Assembly (NCBI GenBank): GCA_963800725.1 | Contig: CAWDCE010000007.1 | Location: 62,001 to 126,000 of the forward strand | Length of the DNA stretch: 64,000 nt | Direction: 5' to 3' | From: Bog-473 sp963800725 | Lineage (GTDB): Bacteria > Actinomycetota > Acidimicrobiia > Acidimicrobiales > RAAP-2 | Shown here: positions 1 to 8,747 of the stretch, one piece after another | Layout: each line of letters begins with the position of its first letter | Position numbering within the stretch: the stretch's first letter is position 1 | Position numbers and translations under genes: made by a program | Notes under the pieces: generated by a model | Seen by the model: only the letters and a program-made list of their open reading frames with translations | What the model was told of the DNA's origin: nothing | The model's database searches: none

Positions 1-170
1 TCCGCCGGTTCGATGTGGAGCCCGACATCCGCCGGGCCGACGTCGAAGAGCACCGGGGGTGGATCGTCTGCCTGATCAGCGGGGAGGCCGAACGGATCGA
101 TGCCGCACTCGATTGGTTGCGCACCGAGGAGATCACCGTCGACCTGCTGGGCGACATCTTGGAGGGTTGA
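1..170 (+). CDS. NIL-domain protein, C-terminal fragment
   Basis: The reading frame enters from the left edge (first full codon at 3) and stops at TGA 168-170. The roughly 55 visible residues begin RRFDVEPDIRRADVEEHRGW and end in DLLGDILEG. This is the alternating strand/helix pattern of the NIL domain, a small ferredoxin-like ligand-binding fold found at the C-terminus of MetN-type ABC ATPases and in stand-alone actinobacterial NIL or ferredoxin proteins. The parent protein cannot be decided because the rest lies outside the window. Confidence 0.6.
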   Translation, partial: RRFDVEPDIRRADVEEHRGWIVCLISGEAERIDAALDWLRTEEITVDLLGDILEG

Positions 171-197
171 GGGGAAGAGCGCTGAGGGCCGAATCCC

Positions 198-389
198 TCA
201 GTTGGGCTGGTCGTCTTTGGGGGCGACATGCCAGCCGGCCTGGGAAACCCGGCGGGGTTCGTAGAACACACAGCCCTCGGGGCAGGCGAAGGGCAGCGGC
301 TCGTTCGCGTCGACCTTGCAGCGTTCGAGGCGGTCGCCGCGCGGGGTCGTGCGCATGACGTAGTGGCGGCAATCCTCGTTGACGGGCAC
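198..389 (-). CDS. Small four-cysteine protein of unknown function
   Basis: This is a 63-residue protein starting at GTG (387-389). It has four cysteines (residues 7, 24, 36 and 40) in a C-x16-C-x11-C-x3-C pattern, with the clear stretch FACPEGCVFYEPR near the end, so a bound zinc or other metal is plausible. The charged, cysteine-spaced sequence looks like real coding sequence rather than a shadow, and the gene is divergent from the NUDIX gene that starts at 435. Function is not recognised. Confidence 0.55.
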   Translation of the reverse strand: MPVNEDCRHYVMRTTPRGDRLERCKVDANEPLPFACPEGCVFYEPRRVSQAGWHVAPKDDQPN

Positions 390-420
390 GACTCATTCTG
401 GCCCATCGGGCGGGGCGCGG

Positions 421-437
421 TAGCGTCATCCCCCGTG
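421..437 (+). promoter_or_regulatory. Leaderless -10 box for the NUDIX gene
   Basis: TAGCGT (421-426) lies 8 nt before the GTG at 435. There is no Shine-Dalgarno, so transcription probably starts at the start codon. This favours 435 over in-frame upstream starts. Confidence 0.45.
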
Positions 438-1133
438 GATCGGACCGTCCCCCTCAAGACACTGCTGCGTTGGAGCGAGAGCCTTTCGGCTATCGCGCGG
501 ACCGGGCTCGGCTTCACCGAGAGCCTCTATGAAAAAGAGCGCTTCGAAGAGATCCTCAAAGTCGCGGCCGACATCGCGGTCGAGGCCGATGACCGCGACG
601 AGCAGGCGGTCGACGCCCACGGGCTGGTCCACGAGTGGCTCGATTCGGTAGGCAAGGGCGTGCCGGGCTATGTGACCCCCAAAGTGGCGGTCGGGGCGGC
701 CGTCGGCAACGACCAGGGCGAGCTGTTGTTGATCCAGCGGGCCGACTCGGGCATCTGGCTGTACCCGACTGGTTGGTGCGACGTCGGCTACTCCGCCGCC
801 GAGGTGGTCGTCAAAGAGGTGGAGGAGGAGACCGGGATCGAGGTCGAGCCCGTACGCCTGATCGCCGTGCTCGACGGGCTGCGGCTCGGGTTCACCCGTG
901 TGCCGCTGTACTCACTCCTCTTTTACTGCCGCGCCGTCGGGGGCGAGCTCAAGGGCCACCCGCTCGAGACGTGTGATGTCGGTTGGTTCACCCGCGACGT
1001 GTTGCCCCAACCGATGGTCGGGGTGGAGCGCTGGGGCGAGCACGTTTTCGCCGCACTGGCCGGCGAGCGGCGTGACGTCCTCTACGACAGCGTGCGCCAA
1101 CCAATGTGGCGGGGCGACTCGAAGAGCGACTGA
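435..1133 (+). CDS. NUDIX hydrolase with N-terminal Nudix_hydro_N domain
   Basis: This 232-residue protein has an N-terminal helical domain (about residues 8-45, LLRWSESLSAIARTGLGF) of the kind found in NUDIX hydrolases acting on nucleoside diphosphate derivatives, followed by a NUDIX fold. The Nudix box spans about residues 113-135. Its metal-binding core KEVEEETGI matches REUXEEXGU, with Lys for Arg, while the first Glu of the longer motif is Tyr. The predicted activity is cleavage of a nucleoside diphosphate linked to another group; the substrate is unknown. The start was chosen at GTG 435 because an in-frame extension to 228 would run over the divergent small gene. The stop overlaps the next start by one base (TGATG). 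Confidence 0.85.
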   Translation: MDRTVPLKTLLRWSESLSAIARTGLGFTESLYEKERFEEILKVAADIAVEADDRDEQAVDAHGLVHEWLDSVGKGVPGYVTPKVAVGAAVGNDQGELLLIQRADSGIWLYPTGWCDVGYSAAEVVVKEVEEETGIEVEPVRLIAVLDGLRLGFTRVPLYSLLFYCRAVGGELKGHPLETCDVGWFTRDVLPQPMVGVERWGEHVFAALAGERRDVLYDSVRQPMWRGDSKSD

Positions 1134-1567
1134 TGGACCTGTTCGTCACCGAGGCAACGTCGCTCGACGACGAATTGCACGATGCGGTCGTCCGCCTCGT
1201 CCCCCAACTCTCTTCGCAGGCCCCACCGAGTCGCACCCAACTCGCCCAGATCGTCGCTGACCCCGCCACCAAGCTCTTGGTGGCCCGGCGCGATTCGCAG
1301 ATCGTCGCCATGATGACGCTGGTGGTCTTTCGACTCCCGACCGGGGTGCGGGCCTGGGTCGAAGACGTCGTGGTCGACGAGTCAGCCCGCGGGGCGGGCG
1401 TGGCCGCCGCACTGATCACCGAGGCCGTGGCGTTGGCCGACCGCCTCGGTGCCCGCACCGTCGACCTGACCTCTCGTCCCGAACGCGAGGCGGCCAACCG
1501 GCTCTACGTGCGGCTCGGTTTCGAGCCCCGCACCACCAACGTGTACCGCCACCCGCTGCGCGGGTGA
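1133..1567 (+). CDS. GNAT family N-acetyltransferase
   Basis: This 144-residue protein has the acetyl-CoA binding motif A of GNAT enzymes, VVDESARGAGVAAAL (about residues 80-95), and the usual C-terminal strand-helix ending in NRLYVRLGFEP. It should transfer an acetyl group to a small molecule or protein amine in the cytoplasm; the acceptor is unknown. ATG 1133 overlaps the NUDIX stop. An in-frame GTG at 1106 would give nine more residues inside the upstream gene and is less likely. It is co-transcribed with its neighbours. Confidence 0.85.
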   Translation: MDLFVTEATSLDDELHDAVVRLVPQLSSQAPPSRTQLAQIVADPATKLLVARRDSQIVAMMTLVVFRLPTGVRAWVEDVVVDESARGAGVAAALITEAVALADRLGARTVDLTSRPEREAANRLYVRLGFEPRTTNVYRHPLRG

Positions 1568-2688
1568 GCACCTTCATCACCCGCTACGACACCGCGGGTC
1601 CCGGCGTGCGGCTGGCGGTCAAAGATCTGATCGACATGGAAGGAGAGATCACCACGGCCGGGTGCGCGGCGGTGGCCAAGCGGGCCACACCCGCCGCACG
1701 TGACGCCCTGTGCCTGCGCGGGGCGCGGGCGGCGCGGGCCCGCATTGTCGGCCGCACCAACTTGCATGAACTCGCCCTCGGGGTCAGCGGCGTGAACCCG
1801 TGGTTCGGCACGCCGGTCAATCCGCTCGACCCCGCCCTGGTGCCCGGCGGGTCGTCCAGCGGGTCGGCCGTGGCCGTGGCCAACGACGAGGCCGACGTCG
1901 CCTACGGCAGCGACACGGGGGGCTCGATCCGCATCCCCGCCGCGTGTTGCGGCATCGCCGGGCTCAAGACCACCTTCGCCCGGGTGCCCCTCGATGGGGT
2001 ATGGCCCCTTTCCCCGAGCCTCGACACCGTCGGGCCCATGGCCAAAGGAGTGGCCGGTCTCGTGCTCGGGATGGAGTTGCTCGAGCCTGGATTCTCGGCC
2101 TCGGTGCTTCCCGCGGCCGACACGGCCGACCTCGTGGTCGGGCGGCTCGTCCTGCCCGCCGACCCCCTGATCGACGCCGCGCTCGACGAGGCGCTTCGGG
2201 TGTCTGGTTGGCGTTGCGAAGCGGTGGTGGTGCCCGAATGGGATGCAGCGACCCGCGACGCCGGCCAAGTGCTGGTCGTCGAGGCTCACGAGTCCAATGC
2301 GGCACTCCTCGCCGCCGATCCTGAGGGGATCGGTCCCGACGTGCGCCAGCGCCTGGTCCAAGGCGGCAAAGCCGAACGGTCGGCGGTGGATGCGGCCCGG
2401 CGGGGCCGAGCGCGGTGGCGGGCCGCCCTCGATGCGCTCTTCGACCGCTATGAGCTCTTGGTGACCCCGACGCTCAGCATTTTTCCCCCGGCGCTGGCGG
2501 CGGGCCAGGACCTGCTCAATGGCCGGTGCACCATGCCGGTCAATCTGGCCGGCGTCCCCGCCCTCTCGCTGCCGGTCCCGAGCGCTCGGGCGCTGCCGGC
2601 CAGCGTGCAGCTGATCGGGCCCGAACACAGCGAGGCCCGCCTCCTGGCCGCCGGGGCCTGGCTCGAATCAGCGGTGGCTGCGGGCTAA
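1564..2688 (+). CDS. Amidase-signature family hydrolase
   Basis: This 374-residue enzyme starts at GTG 1564, overlapping the GNAT stop by 4 bp (GTGA). The amidase-signature triad is visible: Lys20 in AVKDLID, the Gly/Ser loop GGSSSGSA near residue 95 with the cis-Ser, and the nucleophile Ser near residue 121 in SDTGGSIRIPA. Such enzymes hydrolyse carboxamides. The protein is shorter than GatA (about 480 residues), so a free-standing amidase is more likely than the tRNA amidotransferase subunit, and no gatB or gatC is nearby. The 3' end overlaps the convergent WYL regulator by 4 bp. Confidence 0.85.
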   Translation: MSTFITRYDTAGPGVRLAVKDLIDMEGEITTAGCAAVAKRATPAARDALCLRGARAARARIVGRTNLHELALGVSGVNPWFGTPVNPLDPALVPGGSSSGSAVAVANDEADVAYGSDTGGSIRIPAACCGIAGLKTTFARVPLDGVWPLSPSLDTVGPMAKGVAGLVLGMELLEPGFSASVLPAADTADLVVGRLVLPADPLIDAALDEALRVSGWRCEAVVVPEWDAATRDAGQVLVVEAHESNAALLAADPEGIGPDVRQRLVQGGKAERSAVDAARRGRARWRAALDALFDRYELLVTPTLSIFPPALAAGQDLLNGRCTMPVNLAGVPALSLPVPSARALPASVQLIGPEHSEARLLAAGAWLESAVAAG

Positions 2689-3650
2689 GGCGACGCCGGG
2701 CGGTCGTGGTGGGCGACGAGCGCCCGACCGATGTCGACCAGGTGGCGGCGCACCGAGCTCGGCCACAGCACCTCGATGGAGTCGGCGAAGCCGGCCAGCT
2801 GTCGGGCCACCATGTCGGGTGATTGCCCACGCACCACGACTTCGACCGACCCGTCGTCGCGCCCGGCGCCGGCTACCTCGAGCTCGCTGTGACGGCTCCC
2901 GAGCACCCAGCCAATGGCCTCGGCGGTGCGCGCATCGGTGCGCAGGGCCACCCGCGTCGGCGCCCGCCGTTCCTCGAGGGCATCGACGATGCCCCGCCAG
3001 GCGGCGGACAGGTCGAAGTCGTTCGGTCGTTGGACGGGTTCGCTGGTGCGGGTGACCGAGTCGACCCGGCTGAGGCGAAAGGTGCGCTGGCCGCGCTCGG
3101 TCATGGCGACGAGGTACCAGATCTGGTGCTTGACCACGAGGCCGAGCGGATGCACGAGGCGTACCGAGACCGCCCCGTCACGGTCGGTGTAGCCGAGCCG
3201 GATCACCACGCCCTCAATCAGGGCCATCTGGATTTCCTCGAGGAAGTCGGGGGGACGGACTGCGGCCTGGTTCCAAGCGCTCGGGTCACGCACCATCGCT
3301 ACGGCAGCGGCTTGGGCGCCTGAGCGCAATGGGGCCGGCAGGGCCGCCATCAGCTTGCGCAGCGCCGCCTTGACCTCGGGCGTGGCGGCCGAGGGGCCGG
3401 CGACCAAGAACAGCGTGGTGGCCTCATCGGCGCTCAGCCCGCTGAGGTCGGTCTTCGCCCCGCCATAGAGCGTCCATCCTCCCCCTCGGCCGGGCAGCGA
3501 ATAGACCGGGATCCCCGCCTGGGCCAGGCCTTCGAGGTCACGCCGGGCCGTGCGCTCGGAGACTTCGAGCTCGTCGGCCAGCTCCTTGGCGGTGATGCGG
3601 CCCTTGGCCTGGAGGACGAGGAGGGCCGCCACCATTCTCTCGGCGCGCAT
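2685..3650 (-). CDS. WYL-domain transcriptional regulator (DeoR/YafY type)
   Basis: This 321-residue regulator has an N-terminal HTH_11 helix-turn-helix (about residues 5-55, RITAKELADELEVSERTARR), then a WYL ligand-sensing domain (about 140-210, with KHQIWYLVAMTERG holding the WYL-like motif) and a WCX C-terminal domain. Such proteins bind DNA and respond to small molecules or nucleic acids. It is divergent from the DinB-like gene, and a perfect palindrome lies between the two starts, so it probably controls itself and that neighbour. Confidence 0.88.
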   Translation of the reverse strand: MRAERMVAALLVLQAKGRITAKELADELEVSERTARRDLEGLAQAGIPVYSLPGRGGGWTLYGGAKTDLSGLSADEATTLFLVAGPSAATPEVKAALRKLMAALPAPLRSGAQAAAVAMVRDPSAWNQAAVRPPDFLEEIQMALIEGVVIRLGYTDRDGAVSVRLVHPLGLVVKHQIWYLVAMTERGQRTFRLSRVDSVTRTSEPVQRPNDFDLSAAWRGIVDALEERRAPTRVALRTDARTAEAIGWVLGSRHSELEVAGAGRDDGSVEVVVRGQSPDMVARQLAGFADSIEVLWPSSVRRHLVDIGRALVAHHDRPASP

Positions 3651-3667
3651 GTTTTCAGTTTGTCACG

Positions 3668-3694
3668 CAAAGTGGCCATACAGTGGCCACTTTG
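3668..3694. promoter_or_regulatory. Perfect 11-bp palindrome, probable WYL-regulator operator
   Basis: CAAAGTGGCCA (3668-3678) and TGGCCACTTTG (3684-3694) are exact inverted copies separated by TACAG. The site lies between the divergent starts at 3650 and 3764, the usual place for an operator of a regulator that controls itself and its neighbour. No binding data are available. Confidence 0.6.
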
Positions 3695-3763
3695 GGGGCG
3701 CATACTCGCCAGGTAATCGAGATTCCCCGACGCCGGCCCGACCGGCAGAAATGGAGACGGACC

Positions 3764-4324
3764 ATGCCTGGATTGGTCGCCCCGGTGGCGAACGAGCGCG
3801 AGGCCCTCTTGGCGTTCTTGGCTCAACAGCGAGACGGCATTCGCTACGCCACGCACGGATTGGATGACGAGGCGGCCACGGCACGCCCGAGCGCCAGTGC
3901 GCTGTCGCTCGCCGGCCTGGTCAAGCACGCCGCCCTGACGGAGCGCCACTGGATGGTGTCCATCGTCGAAGGGGGCGATACCTCGGGCTTCTTGCCGAGC
4001 GAGGGGCGCGAGGACACCTTCAGGCTCACGGGCGGTGAGACGCTGCACGATGTCCTCGATCTCTACGAGGCGGTCGCCAAGGAGACCGAGCGCATCGTCG
4101 GTGCGCTGCGTGACCTCGGAGCCCCCCTCACCCCGACGCCCGCCGGGGTGCCGTGGATGCGCCCTGGGCTCGTCTGGTCCCCGCGCTGGGTCCTGTTCCA
4201 CTTGATAGAGGAAACCGCCCGCCATGCCGGGCACGCCGACATCATCAGAGAATCGCTCGACGGTGCCACGTGCTGGACCCTGATGGCGGCGGCCGAAGGC
4301 CCCGGGTGGATCCTGGGGGAATAG
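3764..4324 (+). CDS. DinB-like / DUF664 protein
   Basis: This 186-residue, mostly helical protein has the pattern of the DinB/DUF664 four-helix bundle. ALSLAGLVKHAALTERHW (residues about 47-64) carries the first metal-ligand His, and HLIEETARHAGHADIIRESL (about 147-166) carries the second and third. Relatives include mycothiol- and bacillithiol-dependent S-transferases and maleylpyruvate isomerase-type enzymes that bind a divalent metal. ATG 3764 is preceded by GGAG at good spacing. It is probably under control of the divergent WYL regulator, which suggests a stress or detoxification role; the substrate is unknown. Confidence 0.8.
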   Translation: MPGLVAPVANEREALLAFLAQQRDGIRYATHGLDDEAATARPSASALSLAGLVKHAALTERHWMVSIVEGGDTSGFLPSEGREDTFRLTGGETLHDVLDLYEAVAKETERIVGALRDLGAPLTPTPAGVPWMRPGLVWSPRWVLFHLIEETARHAGHADIIRESLDGATCWTLMAAAEGPGWILGE

Positions 4325-4351
4325 CGCCAAGGCAGCGGTGTTTGGACTTGG

Positions 4352-4995
4352 GTGGATATTGAACTGTGGTCTGACTTCGCCTGCCCGTGGTGCGCACTCG
4401 GGGTCCATCGCCTCGATGCCGCCCTGGCCCGCTTCGAGCACGGCGACCAGGTCACGGTGCGCCACCGCGCCTTCGAACTCGACCCGCGTGCCGCCCAAAG
4501 GCGCACCAGGCGAACCTCGAAGAGCTACTGGCCGCCCGCTACGGCTTGCGCAGCGAGCAGATCAGGGCCGGCCACGACGCCTTGGGTGAGATGGGTTCGC
4601 AGGTGGGGATGGATTTCCGGTTCGAGCGGGTCCGCCTCACCAATACTTTCGATGCGCACCGGGTGGCCCGGGCGGCGCGGGGCACCGACGCCGAGGACCG
4701 GGTGGTCAAAGCCCTTTTCGGTGCGTATTTCACCGAGGGCGCCCTCTTGAGCGACCCCGAGGTCTTGGTGCGCACGGCCAGCGGGGCCGGCCTCGATGCA
4801 GAAATTGCGACCAAGGTGGCCATGAGCGACGCCTATTGCGACGAAGTGCGCGCCGACGAGGCGGCGGCCCGAGAGCTCGGGATTGGTGGGGTGCCGCACT
4901 TCCTCATCAACGGTTCGTGGGCGGTGCCGGGCGCCCAAGATGTCGACACCCTCCTCGCCGTGTTGCGCCGGGCGTGGGACCGGAAGCCGGCCTGA
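4352..4995 (+). CDS. DsbA-family (FrnE-like) oxidoreductase, one frameshift
   Basis: The protein begins MDIELWSDFACPWCALG, with the thioredoxin-fold CPWC motif of the DsbA/FrnE/2-hydroxychromene-2-carboxylate isomerase family. It ends with the cis-Pro region GIGGVPHFLINGSWAVPG. The two parts lie in different frames: the first frame holds to about 4500, then the reading continues from HQANLEELLAARYG one base earlier, as if one base were missing near 4495-4505. Joined, it gives about 214 residues, normal for the family. It is probably a cytoplasmic thiol-disulfide enzyme or GST-kappa-like isomerase. The break is probably an assembly error. Confidence 0.75.
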
Positions 4996-5027
4996 GCGAG
5001 GTCGGGGAACCCACGCCATGGTGGGTC

Positions 5028-5043
5028 TATGGTCGAACCCATG
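5028..5043 (+). promoter_or_regulatory. Leaderless -10 box for the agmatinase gene
   Basis: TATGGT (5028-5033) is 7 nt before ATG 5041. Because this box overlaps the alternative ATG at 5029, it supports 5041 as the real start. Confidence 0.45.
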
Positions 5044-6066
5044 AGGCAGGGCAACATGTACGGTCCCGACGCCACCTTCGTCGGCGTGCCGGCGGCCGAT
5101 CTCGATGAACCCTCGAGCTACGAGCACGCCGAGGCGGTGATCATTGGTGCCCCCTTCGACGGGGGCACCTCGCACCGGCCGGGGTGCCGGTTCGGTCCCG
5201 AGGCCATCCGCCTCACCGACTACCTCCCCCATGACGGCAGCCGACCCCACCTGGCCCTCGACGTCGACCCGTTGATCGAGCTGGCGGTGGTCGACGTCGG
5301 CGACGTCGAGATGCTCTCGGGCGAGACCACCGCCGCCCTGGCCCGGCTCGAGTCGGCCGTCACCCAGATCGCCCGCAGCGGCGCCATTCCCTTCGTGCTC
5401 GGCGGCGACCACACCATTGCGCTGCCCGACGTCACCGGCGTGGCCCACCACGTGGGTTGGGGGCGTGTGTCGGTCATCCATTTCGACGCTCACGCGGACA
5501 CCGGTGACCACCAGTTCGGCAGCCTCTACGGGCACGGCACGCCCATGCGGCGCCTCATCGAGTCGGGCGCCTGCCGGGGTGACCGCTTCTTGCAGGTTGG
5601 GCTGCGGGGCTACTGGCCCGAGCCCGAGACGCTGTCGTGGATGGGCGAACAGGGCATGCGCAGCTTCGAGATGACCGAGGTGGTTGAGCGTGGTCTCGAC
5701 GCCGTCCTCGACGAGGCCAGCGAGATCGCCCTCAGCGACTGTGACGCCGTGTTCCTCTCGGTCGACGTGGACGTGGTGGACCCGGGCATGGCCCCGGGCA
5801 CCGGCACCCCCGAACCCGGCGGCCTCTCGAGTCGCCAATTGCTCGATGCGGTCCGCCGCCTCGCCATGGAACTGCCGTTGGCCGGCGTCGATGTGGTCGA
5901 GGTCTCTCCCCCCTACGACCACGCCGAGGTCACCGCCTACCTGGCCAACCGCATCGTGCTCGAGGCCCTCTCGGGCCTGGCCTGGCGCAAACGGCGCCTC
6001 GGTGGCGAGTCGATGCGGCGCCCGGGCGATCCGCTCCTTTCGAACCGCCGGCCGCCGATTCGCTAG
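5041..6066 (+). CDS. Agmatinase / arginase family ureohydrolase
   Basis: This 341-residue enzyme has all three manganese-ligand motifs of ureohydrolases: GGDHT (residues 121-125), DAHAD (149-153) and SVDVDVVDP (about 240-248). The N-terminal GAPFDGGTSHRPGCRFGP is typical of the agmatinase branch (hydrolysis of guanidino compounds such as agmatine to putrescine and urea). Guanidinobutyrase or guanidinopropionase activity cannot be excluded. An in-frame ATG at 5029 exists, but the -10 box position favours 5041. It stands alone between the DsbA-like gene and the minus-strand decarboxylase. Confidence 0.88.
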   Translation: MRQGNMYGPDATFVGVPAADLDEPSSYEHAEAVIIGAPFDGGTSHRPGCRFGPEAIRLTDYLPHDGSRPHLALDVDPLIELAVVDVGDVEMLSGETTAALARLESAVTQIARSGAIPFVLGGDHTIALPDVTGVAHHVGWGRVSVIHFDAHADTGDHQFGSLYGHGTPMRRLIESGACRGDRFLQVGLRGYWPEPETLSWMGEQGMRSFEMTEVVERGLDAVLDEASEIALSDCDAVFLSVDVDVVDPGMAPGTGTPEPGGLSSRQLLDAVRRLAMELPLAGVDVVEVSPPYDHAEVTAYLANRIVLEALSGLAWRKRRLGGESMRRPGDPLLSNRRPPIR

Positions 6067-6181
6067 GTTCAGCGGCCCGCCGTTCGTCGTGCGGGCCGCG
6101 GGGAGCGGGCGTGGCGGTCGGGGCCAAAAAGAGCCCAGTCGACCCGCGACTGCGACTCACTTGAGCGGCGCGAACCGAGTT

Positions 6182-7540
6182 TCAGGCCATGGTGGCAAGG
6201 ATCTCGTCGACCATCTCGATCGTCGTGTCGGGGTGCAAGAACGCGAAGCGGGCCACCGTTTCGCCCTCCCAGGTGGTCGGGGTCACAAAGCCGGTCTGGT
6301 CGGCCAACAGCTGGGCCGACCAGGCGTCGTAGTCGGCCTTTTGCCACCCGGGCCGGCGGAACAGCACCACGGAGAGTCGGGTTCGCGGACCAGCTCGGTG
6401 TGGTCGAGCGCGTCGATGCGCCGGGCGGCGGCCCGGGCGATGGCGAGACCGGCCTCGACGGCGTCGCGGTAGGCGTCGAGGCCGTTGACCGCCATGGAGA
6501 ACCACAACGGCAAGCCGCGGGCCCGCCGGGTCAGGTGGTAGGCGTAATCGCTCGGGTTCCACTCCTCGGGGTTCTCGCTGTGCAGTACATCGAGGTAGGA
6601 GGCGTCTTGGGTGTGCACCGCCTTGGCCAGGTTCGGGTGGCGGTAGATGAGCGCGGCGCAGTCGAAGGGGGCGAAGAGCCATTTGTGCGGATCGACGATG
6701 AACGAGTCGGCGGAACCGAAACCGGCGAACTTGTCCTCAACCGAGGGTGCGAACAGGGCGGCACCGCCGTAGGCGGCGTCGATGTGGAACCACCACGGGC
6801 GTTCGCCAGCCATAGTGCCCACCCCCGCGAGATCGTCGACGATGCCCGCGTTGGTGGTGCCGGCGGTGGCCACGACCGCGATGACGTCGTCGGGTCGGGC
6901 ATGGTTCTCGAGCGCGGCCCGCAACGCCTCTTGGGTGAGGCGATGGTCGAGGGTCGGGACAATGAGGGCATCGACCCCGATGACGTGGAGGGCCTTGGCC
7001 ACAGAGGAGTGTGCATCGTCGCTGACGGCCACCAGCGGGTGGGCCGGGCCGTGGTGCCACGGCGATGCCCGGCGGTGTCTCGGGCCACCAAGAGGGCCGA
7101 CAGGTTGCCGGCTGATCCCCCGAGACGAAGCAACCCCCGGCACATTGCGGCAGGCCGGCCTGGTCGGAGAGCACCCGGAGGGCCTGATTCTCGGCCACCA
7201 CGACGCCCGCGGCCTCGAGCCACGAGGTGCCTTGGAGCGAGGAGCACGACACGAACATGTCGAAGAGCAAGGAGGCCTTGGTCGGCGCGGCGGGGATGAA
7301 GGAGAGGAAGCGTGGGCTGTCACACGAGACCACCGCGGTGGAGAGCTTGTCGACGAACAGCTTCATGACGTCGGCGACATCGTGGCCCTTGGGCCCCATC
7401 AGCCCGTCGAGCTCTCGATCGAGTGCTTGGACCAGACCACCGAAGTCGAGGGAGACCGGATCGAGGGAGAGCCGCTCCTTGCAGTACTCGAGGACGAGAT
7501 CGGTGATCGCCTCGTCGTAGACGAACATCGCTTGGGCCAT
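6182..7540 (-). CDS. PLP-dependent group II amino-acid decarboxylase, three frameshifts
   Basis: The N-terminal part starts MAQAMFVYDEAITDLVLEYC at ATG 7540. The core has FHIDAAYGGAALFA and the PLP-lysine motif DPHKWLFAPFDCAAL, and the C-terminus ends in EMVDEILATMA. This is the aromatic/aspartate/glutamate decarboxylase fold (about 450 residues). The continuous protein is spread over four frames, with breaks near 7125, 7070 and 6380, each behaving as one missing base. Three breaks in one gene point to a poorly corrected stretch or genuine decay. Only 4 nt separate it from larC, so it is in the larB-larC operon. The substrate is not determinable. Confidence 0.75.
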
Positions 7541-7544
7541 CGGA

Positions 7545-8747
7545 TCAGTCCGTCGACCGCTCGAGGTGGCCCTGCGTCTCGCGCCAGGCCGCTTCGGCCC
7601 GCGCAGCCACCTCGCTCGTGGCCAGGCCGGTTTTGGCCGAAATGGCCGCGACGTCGTCGAACTCGGGCTTGGCACGGTGGGGGCCGACCTTCATGCGCAC
7701 CACCATGCCGTCGAGCGACACCGATTCGAAGCGCCGCGCCAGTGGCCAGCGCTCGAGCGTCGTCGCGCGCACACCGAACGTGCCGGTGGCCCGAAACACG
7801 ATGTCGCGCAGCGCCTCGAGGTCGGCGATGTCGCCCAACACGTGGAGGACATGGCCCGGTCGCCCCTTCTTCATCGTGACCGCGCTCACCCAGGCATCGT
7901 GGGCCCCGCCGTCGAGCGCGGCGCTCACCGCGGCGCCGAGTTGCTCGCCCGTGACGTCGTCGAGGTTGACCTCGAGGAGGACGCAGGCCTGGCCCGGACC
8001 GATTCCCCCCGTCCGTTGGCGCTGGCCGATGACGACCTGGGTGCAGTTGGGCAGGTCGACCATCTCCGCGGCCCCGGCCCCGAAGCCCGACGCCGTCACC
8101 CGCATGGAGGGCATCGGCCCGAATGAGGTCGCGAGCGCGGCGAGCAGCGCCGCACCGGTCGGCGTGGTCAGCTCGATGTTGGTGTCGCGCCCATAGGTCG
8201 GGGCACCCTCGAGCAGGCGCACGGCCGCCGGTGAGGGATTGGGGAGCGGCCCGTGGGCGCTGCGCACCATCCCGGTCCCGACCGCAACGGGCGACGCCGT
8301 GACCTCGTCGATCCCGAGGACCTCGAGCGCGGCCACGGTGCCGACGATGTCGATGAGTGCGTCGTGCCCGCCCACTTCATGAAAGTGCACCGCCTCGACC
8401 GCTTCGCCGTGCAGGCGCGCCTCGGCCTCGGCGAGGCGCGCGAAGACGGACAACGAGCGCGCCACGACGCGGGCGGGGAGCGCGGCGTGCTCGATCAGGT
8501 GCACGATGTCGGCATGGGTGCGTGCGACCTCGGAGTCGTCTGCGTGGACAATGGCCCGGGTGCAGGCCACGCCGCCGCGGCGTCCCTCTTGGATCTCGAG
8601 CTCCCACCCCGGCAACGACAGCGCCGAGAGCAGGTCGCGCACGGCCGCGACGTCGGCCCCGGCATCGATGAGCGAGCCCAGCGCCATGTCACCCGCGATG
8701 CCGGCAAAACAGTGGAACCAGGCCACAACGGGGGCGTCGTCGCTCAT
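7545..8747 (-). CDS. larC: LarC, nickel insertion protein for NPN cofactor
   Basis: This 400-residue protein begins APVVAWFHCFAGIAGDM and contains HFHEVGGHDALIDIVG, both hallmarks of LarC (DUF111). LarC inserts nickel into the pyridinium-3,5-bisthiocarboxylic acid mononucleotide to make the nickel-pincer cofactor of lactate racemase and related enzymes. Here it is one uninterrupted frame, unlike lactobacilli where a programmed frameshift is used. ATG 8747 overlaps the larB stop by 4 bp (ATGA). Neither larE nor larA is in the window. Confidence 0.93.
   Translation of the reverse strand: MSDDAPVVAWFHCFAGIAGDMALGSLIDAGADVAAVRDLLSALSLPGWELEIQEGRRGGVACTRAIVHADDSEVARTHADIVHLIEHAALPARVVARSLSVFARLAEAEARLHGEAVEAVHFHEVGGHDALIDIVGTVAALEVLGIDEVTASPVAVGTGMVRSAHGPLPNPSPAAVRLLEGAPTYGRDTNIELTTPTGAALLAALATSFGPMPSMRVTASGFGAGAAEMVDLPNCTQVVIGQRQRTGGIGPGQACVLLEVNLDDVTGEQLGAAVSAALDGGAHDAWVSAVTMKKGRPGHVLHVLGDIADLEALRDIVFRATGTFGVRATTLERWPLARRFESVSLDGMVVRMKVGPHRAKPEFDDVAAISAKTGLATSEVAARAEAAWRETQGHLERSTD

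Noticed and set aside
4525..5922. 465-codon minus-strand open frame opposite the DsbA-like and agmatinase genes
   Set aside because: It is antisense to two recognisable genes; the His/Gly/Asp-rich composition is typical of a mirror frame in high-GC DNA.
5930..6160. Minus-strand 76-codon frame downstream of the decarboxylase
   Set aside because: Low-complexity high-GC shadow of the agmatinase 3' end and intergenic DNA, with no start signal.
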